The notes under the pieces were generated by a model, which saw only the letters and a list, made by a program, of their open reading frames with translations, made no database searches and had not been told where the DNA came from. From contig CAZSSA010000095.1 of the NCBI GenBank assembly GCA_964609375.1, positions 1 to 8,254 of the forward strand: a DNA stretch of 8,254 nucleotides, written 5' to 3'. Of this stretch, positions 1-6,498 are shown one piece after another; the first letter of the stretch is position 1; each line of letters starts with the position of its first letter. Source of the stretch: CAZDUS01 sp964609375 (GTDB taxonomy: Bacteria; Verrucomicrobiota; Kiritimatiellia; CAIKKV01; CAITUY01). A program made the translations under genes and the position numbers.

Positions 1-560
1 ATCTACCATTCCCTCTCCCGCCCCCTCCATCAACGATCAACCATTCCCCATTCCCCATTCCCTCCCCCCTCCCCCCTCCCCCCTGGCCCCGTTTCACCAT
101 CGAGGAACTATTCGTCAGACACGCAGGCTGGAACCCTGTCACCCATTACCACGCCAATCGCTTCGAGGAAGACCTCGTCTCCAAGGTGGAACCCGCCCTC
201 CCCCGCCACACCCCCGTCTTCGTCATGGATTACCCCGCGCCCGCCGCCGCCTTATCACGCCGCAAACCGGGCAATGCACAAGTCGCCGAACGGTGGGAGC
301 TTTATATCAACGGCGTCGAGATCGCCAATGCCTTCAGCGAACTGACGGACCCCGTGGAACAGCGATGCCGGTTTGAGGAATGCGCCCGCGATCGCACAGC
401 CGCCGGGTACAAAGCCTACGAAATCGACGAGGAATTTCTGTCCGCCCTGGAATTAGGCATGCCCCCCTCAGGAGGAATCGCTCTCGGCATCGACCGCCTG
501 GTCATGGTCCTCCTCGGGAAATCATCCCTGGACGACGTCATGGCCTTCCGCTCCCCTTAA
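1..560 (+). CDS. epmA: EpmA/GenX-type lysyl-tRNA synthetase paralogue, C-terminal part (5' end outside window)
   Basis: The C-terminal half of a class II lysyl-tRNA-synthetase-like protein without an anticodon-binding domain. EpmA enzymes activate (R)-beta-lysine and attach it to a conserved lysine of elongation factor P in the cytoplasm. Seen directly: PPW-R-T-EELFVRHAGWNP (codons from 78), VFVMDYPAP, RVAERWELYINGVEIANAF-like text followed by SELTDPVEQ, and the motif 3 region GMPPSGGIALGIDRLVM near the end. It stops at TAA 558-560 with no C-terminal extension, as expected for EpmA. The frame is open from position 3 onward, so the GTG at 186 is not the start: family-conserved residues are encoded upstream of it, from about 78. 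Motif 1 and motif 2 must lie before the window. The first 25 codons are Pro/Ser-rich and come from a 7-nt repeat, unlike anything conserved in the family. No efp or epmB is visible nearby. The family is clear; the exact amino-acid substrate is inferred. Confidence 0.85.
   Translation, partial: LPFPLPPPPSTINHSPFPIPSPLPPPPWPRFTIEELFVRHAGWNPVTHYHANRFEEDLVSKVEPALPRHTPVFVMDYPAPAAALSRRKPGNAQVAERWELYINGVEIANAFSELTDPVEQRCRFEECARDRTAAGYKAYEIDEEFLSALELGMPPSGGIALGIDRLVMVLLGKSSLDDVMAFRSP
29..84. repeat. Tandem heptanucleotide array, eight degenerate 7-nt units
   Basis: Eight consecutive 7-nt units are in phase: ATCAACG, ATCAACC, ATTCCCC twice, ATTCCCT, then CCCCCCT three times. The sequence drifts from one unit to the next. 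The flank at 1-28 has similar composition (a further CCATTCCC at 6-13) but no clean period. The array lies inside the open frame of the EpmA-like gene and encodes a Pro/Ser/Ile/His-rich stretch ending at the conserved PPW. Seven is not a multiple of three, so adding or losing one unit would shift the frame. Degenerate heptanucleotide arrays of this kind (STRR sequences) are best known between genes of filamentous cyanobacteria; the resemblance here is of type only. Confidence 0.85.
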
Positions 561-1494
561 AACTTATACCCCACCGCCCCACCGCCACTGATCGACGAGA
601 CGGAAAATTCCTCATCAATCTCGGCATAAAACCCAACCAGGTCGCCCCCGTAACCTTCCTGTGTCTGCGATCCAGCAGCTTCAATGGCAAGCGCGGCGAC
701 CTTGGCCGCCCCAAACCACTTCTTGGTAAAATCATATCGGATCTCGGCTTCCGCTTTGACGCCAATACCGAGCATTTCTCCCTCTGACTTTTTTTGCCGG
801 AGCAGATGATCATCCTTATCCTGCACAAGGACCGGCCCCACTCCAACTTCCGCCCGACCACTAACCCGCCCTGCTTTGACAATCGCGCTAACATCCAGAT
901 ACGGCATCACAATTTCCACACTGTACGTTGCCGCCTTACCGCTTTCATAGACATGGCCCTCTTGAGGCATGGATGGAAACCACTGATCAACATTGCTCAC
1001 CGTCCAATCCAACTTCTCATAAAGCAGACCGGGACCAACAGCAACCGCCCACCTCATCCCATTGGTGAATGCCGTTTGCGTCAACCAATAGCGTGCCCCG
1101 GCATCCACCTGAATGGCCGTCAACTCAGCATCAGACTCGGAATAGACATCCAAGGTGCCACTGTCCTCAAATATACCCCAGTCAGAATCCGTCACTTTCG
1201 TTGAAGGCTGATTAAGATTCCCCATCACCATGGCATGAAACTCCAGTCGCCCGTCCAATAACAAACTCCCCTCCACCACACCGTAGGCCACATCCAATGG
1301 AAACGTCAATTCGCTGATTTTCTTGGGCAGATTCATGGAACCCTCGCTAGGCGTCCAAGCCGATCCACCGATGGAGAAAGTTGCATCCCCCACCCAATAC
1401 CCGACCCCCGCCTGAATTTCACCCCTCACTCCCCCCGCATTGGTGATAGCCTGGACATCGGCATTACCTCCACCCTCCGTCAAGGGAGTCGCAC
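557..1494 (-). CDS. Omptin-like outer-membrane beta-barrel protein, probable surface protease (5' end lost in N gap)
   Basis: 311 residues are visible, entering from the N gap and ending at TAA 559-557. The chain alternates short hydrophobic/aromatic strands with polar loops and ends in GYKF, a terminal Phe as in outer-membrane barrels. Features matching omptins (OmpT/Pla family, outer-membrane aspartate-histidine-type proteases with a ten-strand barrel): SELTFPLDV resembles the OmpT segment SQLDWKFNN; DSDW (1189-1178) matches OmpT Asp83-x-Asp85-Trp; PYLDVSA matches PYIGLTG; DKDDH (820-806) supplies the Asp-x-His pair equivalent to Asp210/His212. The two catalytic pairs are 127 residues apart, against 129 in OmpT. 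The signal peptide and start must lie in the gap; about 34 codons would fit if 100 N is the true size. It follows the Rid-like gene directly and converges on the EpmA-like gene. Family assignment rests on motif recognition, not on a search. Protease activity is inferred. Confidence 0.75.
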
Positions 1495-1594
1495 NNNNNN
1501 NNNNNNNNNNNNNNNNNNNNNNNNNNNNNNNNNNNNNNNNNNNNNNNNNNNNNNNNNNNNNNNNNNNNNNNNNNNNNNNNNNNNNNNNNNNNNN
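1495..1594. other. Assembly gap, 100 N
   Basis: Exactly 100 Ns, a conventional length for a gap of unknown size. It begins one base past the Rid-like gene's stop codon (1598-1596) and swallows the start and signal peptide of the omptin-like gene. A frame can be drawn across the Ns into the Rid-like gene, but it has no support. Confidence 0.98.
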
Positions 1595-1595
1595 A

Positions 1596-2639
1596 CTAGA
1601 ACTGCACCGCATCAACCTCAATTTCAAAATCGAGATCATCCCGGCAAACATCGGCCTCAGCCACAGCCAGCGGAAATGGCGCAATCCCGCGCTCCCTTAA
1701 ACAGCGATCAAACAGCGGACGATCCATCATGCGTTTTAAATAGACGATCCCCCGCGTCACGTCATTCCACCCCATCCCCCTCGACTCCAGTAACGCCTCA
1801 ACAACCTGCATCGTCAACTCAACCTGGGCAGCAGAATCTCCGGCATGGACCGTCCGCCCTTCCTTATCGATACTGGCTGTACCCGAGATGAGAAGTTGCC
1901 GGTAGTCAGAGGTCCTGATTTCAACCGCGCGACTGAAGGAACTCCGATAGTTCAAGGCCGATTCCTGCATCGGCGAAGGCACCGCCTGAATGCTCATGCC
2001 TCCACCCCGGGGACGAATCGCCAATAGATCGCAAGTCAATGCCCCGCCCCGGGCATTCCCCGCCCCAATTCCCGTACTGGCCGGCACCATCGCATCAAAC
2101 ACCCCTCGTGTCCTGAAAAACCCGGTGCGCACAGCATTGAAAACGTCGTACCATTCAAGTAACCGGTCCAAATAGAACCACGTGCGCACGGTATCATTAA
2201 ACCGGAATCCACCTTCTCCAAGCATCCCCTCGGCCGTCTCCAATACCTCGCGCGCCTGATCTTCGCGCGACCCATCCAGACGCACCGGAACAACCGCACT
2301 CAGCCGACAATATCTGGCGAATTTATCATCGTACACAAATCCGACTCCATTTGCCCGCTGAATCACCTGTACCGACCCTACCCCTGAAATCGCAAACATC
2401 TGAAACGACTCCGCTCCTCTATCCCCGCAGGAATCCCCCCGCAACCGGGAAACCCCCGCTCCATCCCCAGCAATGACGTGCGCCACAGGGTCAGGCGTAC
2501 ACGCCCCGCCAAAGGCAAACAGGCTGAGTGGACGAAATCGCCCTTCACTAACGGCCTGCTTCAGAATAAATGCCGCCCTCTCCCCCTCCTCGCCGCCCAC
2601 GGTGATGACGTGTTCGCATCGCGGGGGTAACGCCACCAT
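1596..2639 (-). CDS. Rid/YjgF superfamily two-domain protein, chorismatase-like (XanB2/FkbO type)
   Basis: A 347-residue soluble protein with no signal peptide. Residues about 220-347 form a Rid/YjgF-like domain: LLISGTASID, ALLESRGMGWNDVTRGIVYLK, and a C-terminal AVAEADVCRDDLDFEIEVDAV with Glu328 at the position usual for the Rid active-site acid. The N-terminal part carries RTWFYLDRLLEWYDVFN (152-168) and PASTGIG (186-192), the arrangement seen in chorismatases of the XanB2/FkbO/Hyg5 type. Those enzymes split chorismate to hydroxybenzoates or a dihydroxy-cyclohexadiene acid and are about this length. Which product applies here cannot be read off; a different Rid-type hydrolase role is possible. 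ATG 2639 is chosen because it lies 19 nt after the preceding stop. The alternative upstream ATG at 2702 overlaps that gene by 44 nt and adds a Lys/Gln-rich leader with no family look. No strong Shine-Dalgarno is visible. It is likely translated from the same mRNA as the PPC protein. Confidence 0.8.
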   Translation of the reverse strand: MVALPPRCEHVITVGGEEGERAAFILKQAVSEGRFRPLSLFAFGGACTPDPVAHVIAGDGAGVSRLRGDSCGDRGAESFQMFAISGVGSVQVIQRANGVGFVYDDKFARYCRLSAVVPVRLDGSREDQAREVLETAEGMLGEGGFRFNDTVRTWFYLDRLLEWYDVFNAVRTGFFRTRGVFDAMVPASTGIGAGNARGGALTCDLLAIRPRGGGMSIQAVPSPMQESALNYRSSFSRAVEIRTSDYRQLLISGTASIDKEGRTVHAGDSAAQVELTMQVVEALLESRGMGWNDVTRGIVYLKRMMDRPLFDRCLRERGIAPFPLAVAEADVCRDDLDFEIEVDAVQF

Positions 2640-2658
2640 GGACGAGCAGACTGGACCC

Positions 2659-5025
2659 TTAGTCTTTATTTGTCTTGGGCTTGGCTTCTGTTGTTTCTGC
2701 ATTCTGAACTTTCTGTGTCACAGTAACTGCTTCTTGTCCCTTGACCAGCGGGGTCGGCACTTTTACCGGCACAGGACTCTCCATGAGCCGGAAAGGAACG
2801 GCAGGAAAGGTGACCACCACGGGACGGCTTACCATTACCGGCTTATTCGTGACCGCCTCCCCGGAAGGAACAGTCGTGACAACACGTTGTTCAACAACAG
2901 CATTGGTGCCAAGGGCAGCCACCTTGGCCTCCCTCTCCCTGGCCGCCTTGGCCGCCATCCGTTTTTTCTCTTCCGCCGTCGCCTCGCGCTCAACCTGCAT
3001 CGAACCGGTAATGATAAGATTCCCCTGGAGATTGGTCGCCAAACTACTCTCCGCACGAAGCGTGACCGTCGCTGACATCTTGTTGGCGGCAATCCAGGCA
3101 TTACGGAAAGTGAGCCCCTTCGGCGGATCATCCAATTGCAGACGAATGCCTCCCGAAAAACCTTCGCTCCGGGTCACCGTGACGACAATGTTGGTTTCCT
3201 TGCCTCGCGTCAGTTTCAATATCCCATCCGATGGGAGAGTCACGTTCACCAGAAATGGCACCGGCAGCGGGGTCACCATCACCGTCTCCTCCTGAAATGG
3301 AAACAGGTGCTGATACAAAAAAGCCTGCATGAGGTTTTCTGCCGGAACCGCCTCACGCACAACAACCTTCCCGGCCACCATAGCCGTTCCCATTATCCGT
3401 GGCATCAACTGACCTGTCACCTGCTCGGTCGTTGACAGGGTAAGCATCATCTTGTCTACCCCCGCCGGAATAAGCGCCCCATCCAAAGACAGGCCTTTCA
3501 TGGCTTCCTTGATGGAAAGTTGAATTTCCCCGGCAAATCCATCCCTTCGAAGGGCATAAACAGTCATCGGCACAGATCCACCCTTCGGGACCATCACCGC
3601 CGCCGGTGTCATACGCAAATCAAAGCCTGGCTCCGGAGGCCCCATTCTCAACCGGTATGCATAATCGGCCCCGCCTTTGCCTTGGACATCCTGAATAATG
3701 ACCCTATAGACACCATCCTCAGGCAACGTACACGTCATTCCCGAATCCGCATGGTGGGTGAGGAACCCCTCGCCCATGTCCTTGACATCATCATTCTCCG
3801 CCAGCTTCTTTCCCCGGCTATCAAGCAACATCAGGGATGAATCCAACGAAGATCCCAGCCGCCTTGCCTGCACTTCAAATCCCACGACCTGCCCCTTCAC
3901 TCCCTGAAACCGGTAATAGTGTTTCTCGCCCGCCACCCGAATACAGCCATTCACCACCACCGGCAAAATCACCTCACGGGCATTCTTTATCTGGGTTGCC
4001 GGCTCTGTTCCCACCACCTCGGGAAACTTCCCGCCCTCGAACCGGATTCGATTGGAAAGGAGCCCGTTGTTTGTCACCATCACGTATCGACTTGCCCCCC
4101 CTTCATTACCCCCTCCCACAAGCACCGTATCACCCGGCAAGTTCACTCCCGACACCCGAACCGGGACAGGACTTGTACCCACCCCACCCCCCAGTGGAAA
4201 AATCCCCGTGATCAACGGAAGCTCACCCATGCGTATCCGATACCCGAAATCCTCGCGCCCACGATAAATGGAGTCACGAATCGAAAGCGCATACTCCCCA
4301 TCCTCTGGAACCTCATAAATCAACACCGGATCCTGACTGAATCGGAAACTGTCGGCAACCGCCACGACATTGCTCTTGATGTCACAAAGGGCGACCACCG
4401 CCTGGAACCACCCTGGAACACCATCCGCGATATAGGGCAACAAGGCTCTCGCCGCCACATCCACCACCAGATGCTGCCCCTTCACCGCCTTGAATTGAAA
4501 CCAATCCACATCCCCGGGCAGGATCTGCCCGCTGACAACCACCGGCATCGATGAAAGTGGCGTCGCCACCTTTCTCTTGTTGTTCGGCTCCACCTCGAGA
4601 ACTTCCCGCAACTGGCCAACCTGGAAAATCAGCTTGTTCGAAATCATATTCGTCGTTACCAGGCAAATATCACGATCACCCGGCCCGGCATCCGGCGCGA
4701 TGGTTATCTTCAGCGTCACGATCTCATCAATGGCGGCCTCGTTCTTCTTCCTGTTTTTCTTTTTCGGATCCATCTGGTCTTCATTGGGATCCCGTGAATC
4801 CACCACCTCGGCAACCACTCCCGTCCCGGAAACAAGCGCTGCTGTGGCGCCATACACATTCTCGCCGCCAATCCTGACCGTCACCGTGCTTCCCTGCTGC
4901 CCACCCGCAGGCTGCACATATCCAATATGGGCATAGGCACTCTTCCTTTGCTGCGCCCTCGCTTCGGACAGCACACCCATCACGGCAACCGCCGTACAAC
5001 AAAGGATCAGCATTGCTGTCTTCAC
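2659..5025 (-). CDS. Exported protein with duplicated TIG-like/PPC modules, partner of DUF1501 proteins
   Basis: 788 residues. Residues 1-24 are a Sec signal peptide (MKTAMLILCC..., probable cleavage after SEARA). Two similar modules follow. In module 1, about 33-135 is TIG/IPT-like and 140-266 is PPC-like (VEPNN at 145-149, GQILPGDVDWFQFKAVKGQ). In module 2, 271-332 is TIG-like and 335-461 PPC-like (GCIRVAGEKHYYRFQGVKGQ, then LPEDGVYRV). Residues 470-680 look like tandem Ig-like beta domains. A charged Ala/Lys/Glu helix (682-703) leads to a Pro/Val/Thr-rich tail ending in Lys/Asp. A basic patch, DPKKKNRKKN (86-95), sits inside the first TIG-like domain. PPC domains bind or fold beside secreted enzymes; no catalytic domain is visible, so the protein is probably structural or binding, in the periplasm or on the cell surface. 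Its GTG start overlaps the DUF1501 stop (GTGA), with GAGGGAG 5 nt upstream. The family role is uncharacterised. Confidence 0.85.
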   Translation of the reverse strand: MKTAMLILCCTAVAVMGVLSEARAQQRKSAYAHIGYVQPAGGQQGSTVTVRIGGENVYGATAALVSGTGVVAEVVDSRDPNEDQMDPKKKNRKKNEAAIDEIVTLKITIAPDAGPGDRDICLVTTNMISNKLIFQVGQLREVLEVEPNNKRKVATPLSSMPVVVSGQILPGDVDWFQFKAVKGQHLVVDVAARALLPYIADGVPGWFQAVVALCDIKSNVVAVADSFRFSQDPVLIYEVPEDGEYALSIRDSIYRGREDFGYRIRMGELPLITGIFPLGGGVGTSPVPVRVSGVNLPGDTVLVGGGNEGGASRYVMVTNNGLLSNRIRFEGGKFPEVVGTEPATQIKNAREVILPVVVNGCIRVAGEKHYYRFQGVKGQVVGFEVQARRLGSSLDSSLMLLDSRGKKLAENDDVKDMGEGFLTHHADSGMTCTLPEDGVYRVIIQDVQGKGGADYAYRLRMGPPEPGFDLRMTPAAVMVPKGGSVPMTVYALRRDGFAGEIQLSIKEAMKGLSLDGALIPAGVDKMMLTLSTTEQVTGQLMPRIMGTAMVAGKVVVREAVPAENLMQAFLYQHLFPFQEETVMVTPLPVPFLVNVTLPSDGILKLTRGKETNIVVTVTRSEGFSGGIRLQLDDPPKGLTFRNAWIAANKMSATVTLRAESSLATNLQGNLIITGSMQVEREATAEEKKRMAAKAAREREAKVAALGTNAVVEQRVVTTVPSGEAVTNKPVMVSRPVVVTFPAVPFRLMESPVPVKVPTPLVKGQEAVTVTQKVQNAETTEAKPKTNKD

Positions 5026-6401
5026 GTGATCTCCCTCAATAGGCCGCCGGTCTCCTTCGCGGGTATCTCATTTCCCGCCAAAGGCGATACCGTGACCTCA
5101 ACCCCCTGGGTTGTCACTAGTTTCGCCGCAGGGTCAATCCCCAGAAGTTCCATCATGCTGCCGAGAAGATCCCACGGGTATATCGGTCGCTCAATCACCG
5201 TCTCACCACGTTCATCGGTTTTACCCACAACCGTCCCTCCACGGAACCCGCCACCCGCCACCAGCGCCGAAAAGGCTTTCCCATAATGTCCACGTCCCCC
5301 ATCCCATGGCGCTTCCCACTGTATTTTAGGAGTCCGCCCAAATTCGCCGCTCACCCACACAATCGTGCTGTCCAACAACCCTCGCTCGTGCAAGTCCTGC
5401 AAAAGCGAAGAAACACCCCGATCCAATTCAGGAAGTTTCTGGTTCATCGCCTGAAAATGCTTCTTGTGCGTATCCCACCCCTGATGGTTGATCGTCACAT
5501 AGGACACCCCCTGCTCAACAAGTCTCCGGGCCAATAGACAGGACTGCCCAAATTTCGTCCGGCCATACCGGTCTCGACTTTCAGGCTTCTCCGCCGTCAG
5601 GCAAAACGCCTTGCTGGCCGGCCCCAGAATCATGTCGTACGCCTGTTCCCGGTTGGTCTGCACACTCTGAACCACAGGGTCCCCACTCAGTCGACCCTTG
5701 GAAAACCCATCCAGTTCCCCCAGCAACGCACGCCTGTCTTTCTGACGTTCCTCACTGATGCTTTCGGAAACAATCCCCTCCACGGCAAACGGCTCCCTGG
5801 AGGGATCACCCCCCGTTGAAAACGGCTTGTATTTCGATCCAAGAAATCCAGACTCCGAGAAACGTCCCTGGGGCGTGGTCACCGTGATATACGGCGGCAA
5901 TATGCCCTTGTAATCACCGTTCAGTCGTTTGAAATACGAGACCAGGGAACCCAGTCCCGGACAAACAGGCCCGCTATCGGACTTCCGCCCCGTCTGTACC
6001 ATATAAGCCGCCGTCTCATGCCCGTTGTTGTGATGGGTCATCCCGCGCAAAAGGGCATACTTATCCGCCATCTTTGACAGCAGCGGAAGCAACTGGCAGA
6101 TTTGAATCCCATCGACATTGGTCGCCAGCGGCTTGTTGAGCGGACCACAATAGTCGTTCCCTGCACCAGGTTTCGGATCAAAAGTGTCCAGATGAGACGG
6201 CCCCCCCCATAGCCAGATTTGAATGACTGACTTCGCCCTTTTCCGCCCGGCCGTCACCACTGGCGCACCGGCATCAACCCCCGCCCCCCTTGCTCTGGAA
6301 ACAAGCCCACCCCCGAGAAATAATCCCGCCACTCCCATGGCCCCGTACTCCAGCAAAGCACGCCGCGAAATCAGGTTGCTTGAAAAAAATTCCTTGCTCA
6401 T
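5022..6401 (-). CDS. DUF1501 protein with Tat signal
   Basis: 459 residues. The N-terminus has a twin-arginine signal (SRRALLEYG, Arg13-Arg14, then a hydrophobic stretch to ARGAG near 40), so it is exported folded. The body shows the DUF1501 series in order: LWGGPSHLDTFDPKPG (64-79), MTHHNNGHETAAYMVQTG (121-138), INHQGWDTH (304-312), GEFGRTPK (352-359), GRGHYGKAF (369-377) and VAGGGFRGGTVVGKTD (381-396). DUF1501 proteins are distant relatives of the sulfatase/alkaline phosphatase superfamily; their substrate is unknown. In PVC genomes they usually follow DUF1549/DUF1553 genes, as here. ATG 6401 is preferred over GTG 6410 because AAAGG lies 8 nt upstream of it. The GRDH motif common in the family reads GRGH here. 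Length is normal and the frame intact. Confidence 0.93.
   Translation of the reverse strand: MSKEFFSSNLISRRALLEYGAMGVAGLFLGGGLVSRARGAGVDAGAPVVTAGRKRAKSVIQIWLWGGPSHLDTFDPKPGAGNDYCGPLNKPLATNVDGIQICQLLPLLSKMADKYALLRGMTHHNNGHETAAYMVQTGRKSDSGPVCPGLGSLVSYFKRLNGDYKGILPPYITVTTPQGRFSESGFLGSKYKPFSTGGDPSREPFAVEGIVSESISEERQKDRRALLGELDGFSKGRLSGDPVVQSVQTNREQAYDMILGPASKAFCLTAEKPESRDRYGRTKFGQSCLLARRLVEQGVSYVTINHQGWDTHKKHFQAMNQKLPELDRGVSSLLQDLHERGLLDSTIVWVSGEFGRTPKIQWEAPWDGGRGHYGKAFSALVAGGGFRGGTVVGKTDERGETVIERPIYPWDLLGSMMELLGIDPAAKLVTTQGVEVTVSPLAGNEIPAKETGGLLREIT
5031..5037 (-). promoter_or_regulatory. Ribosome binding site of the PPC protein
   Basis: GAGGGAG ends 5 nt before the GTG at 5025, inside the last codons of the DUF1501 gene. 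It decides the GTG start and supports translational coupling through the 4-nt GTGA overlap. Confidence 0.75.
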
Positions 6402-6498
6402 AAGAGTCACCTTTAAATTGCATTTTCATTCAGGGCAGGAACGCACCTCCGGGGCGTCCGCAAACGGCTCGGCGTGCCTTCCCCTCCCAAACGTTTTA
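6402..6498 (-). other. Intergenic spacer between the DUF1549 and DUF1501 genes
   Basis: 97 nt containing the AAAGG site and an AT-rich stretch just before the DUF1501 start. I find no convincing hairpin with a T-run and no clear promoter pair, so read-through from the upstream gene is likely. This is the longest non-coding gap in the operon apart from the N run. Confidence 0.6.
6410..6414 (-). promoter_or_regulatory. Ribosome binding site of the DUF1501 gene
   Basis: AAAGG lies 8 nt before ATG 6401 and thereby favours that start over the in-frame GTG at 6410, which overlaps the AAAGG itself. Confidence 0.6.

Noticed and set aside
29..84. Array as a CRISPR
   Set aside because: Units are 7 nt with no spacers between them.
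186..560. GTG at 186 as start of a short 124-residue protein
   Set aside because: Family-conserved EpmA residues are encoded upstream from about position 78 in the same open frame, so 186 is internal.
557..1684. A 375-residue minus-strand frame running through the Ns
   Set aside because: Its first 30 residues are an out-of-frame reading of the Rid-like gene and the middle is N; the true omptin-like start is in the gap.
1596..2702. Upstream ATG 2702 for the Rid-like protein
   Set aside because: It overlaps the PPC gene by 44 nt and adds 21 residues with no family resemblance; ATG 2639 fits the spacing and family length.
3919..4554. Plus-strand open frame of 211 codons
   Set aside because: It lies entirely antisense to the PPC gene and has a Pro/His/Arg-rich composition typical of a shadow of a G-rich coding strand.
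6402..6498. Intrinsic terminator between the DUF1549 and DUF1501 genes
   Set aside because: Only weak GC pairings and no T-run after them on the minus strand.
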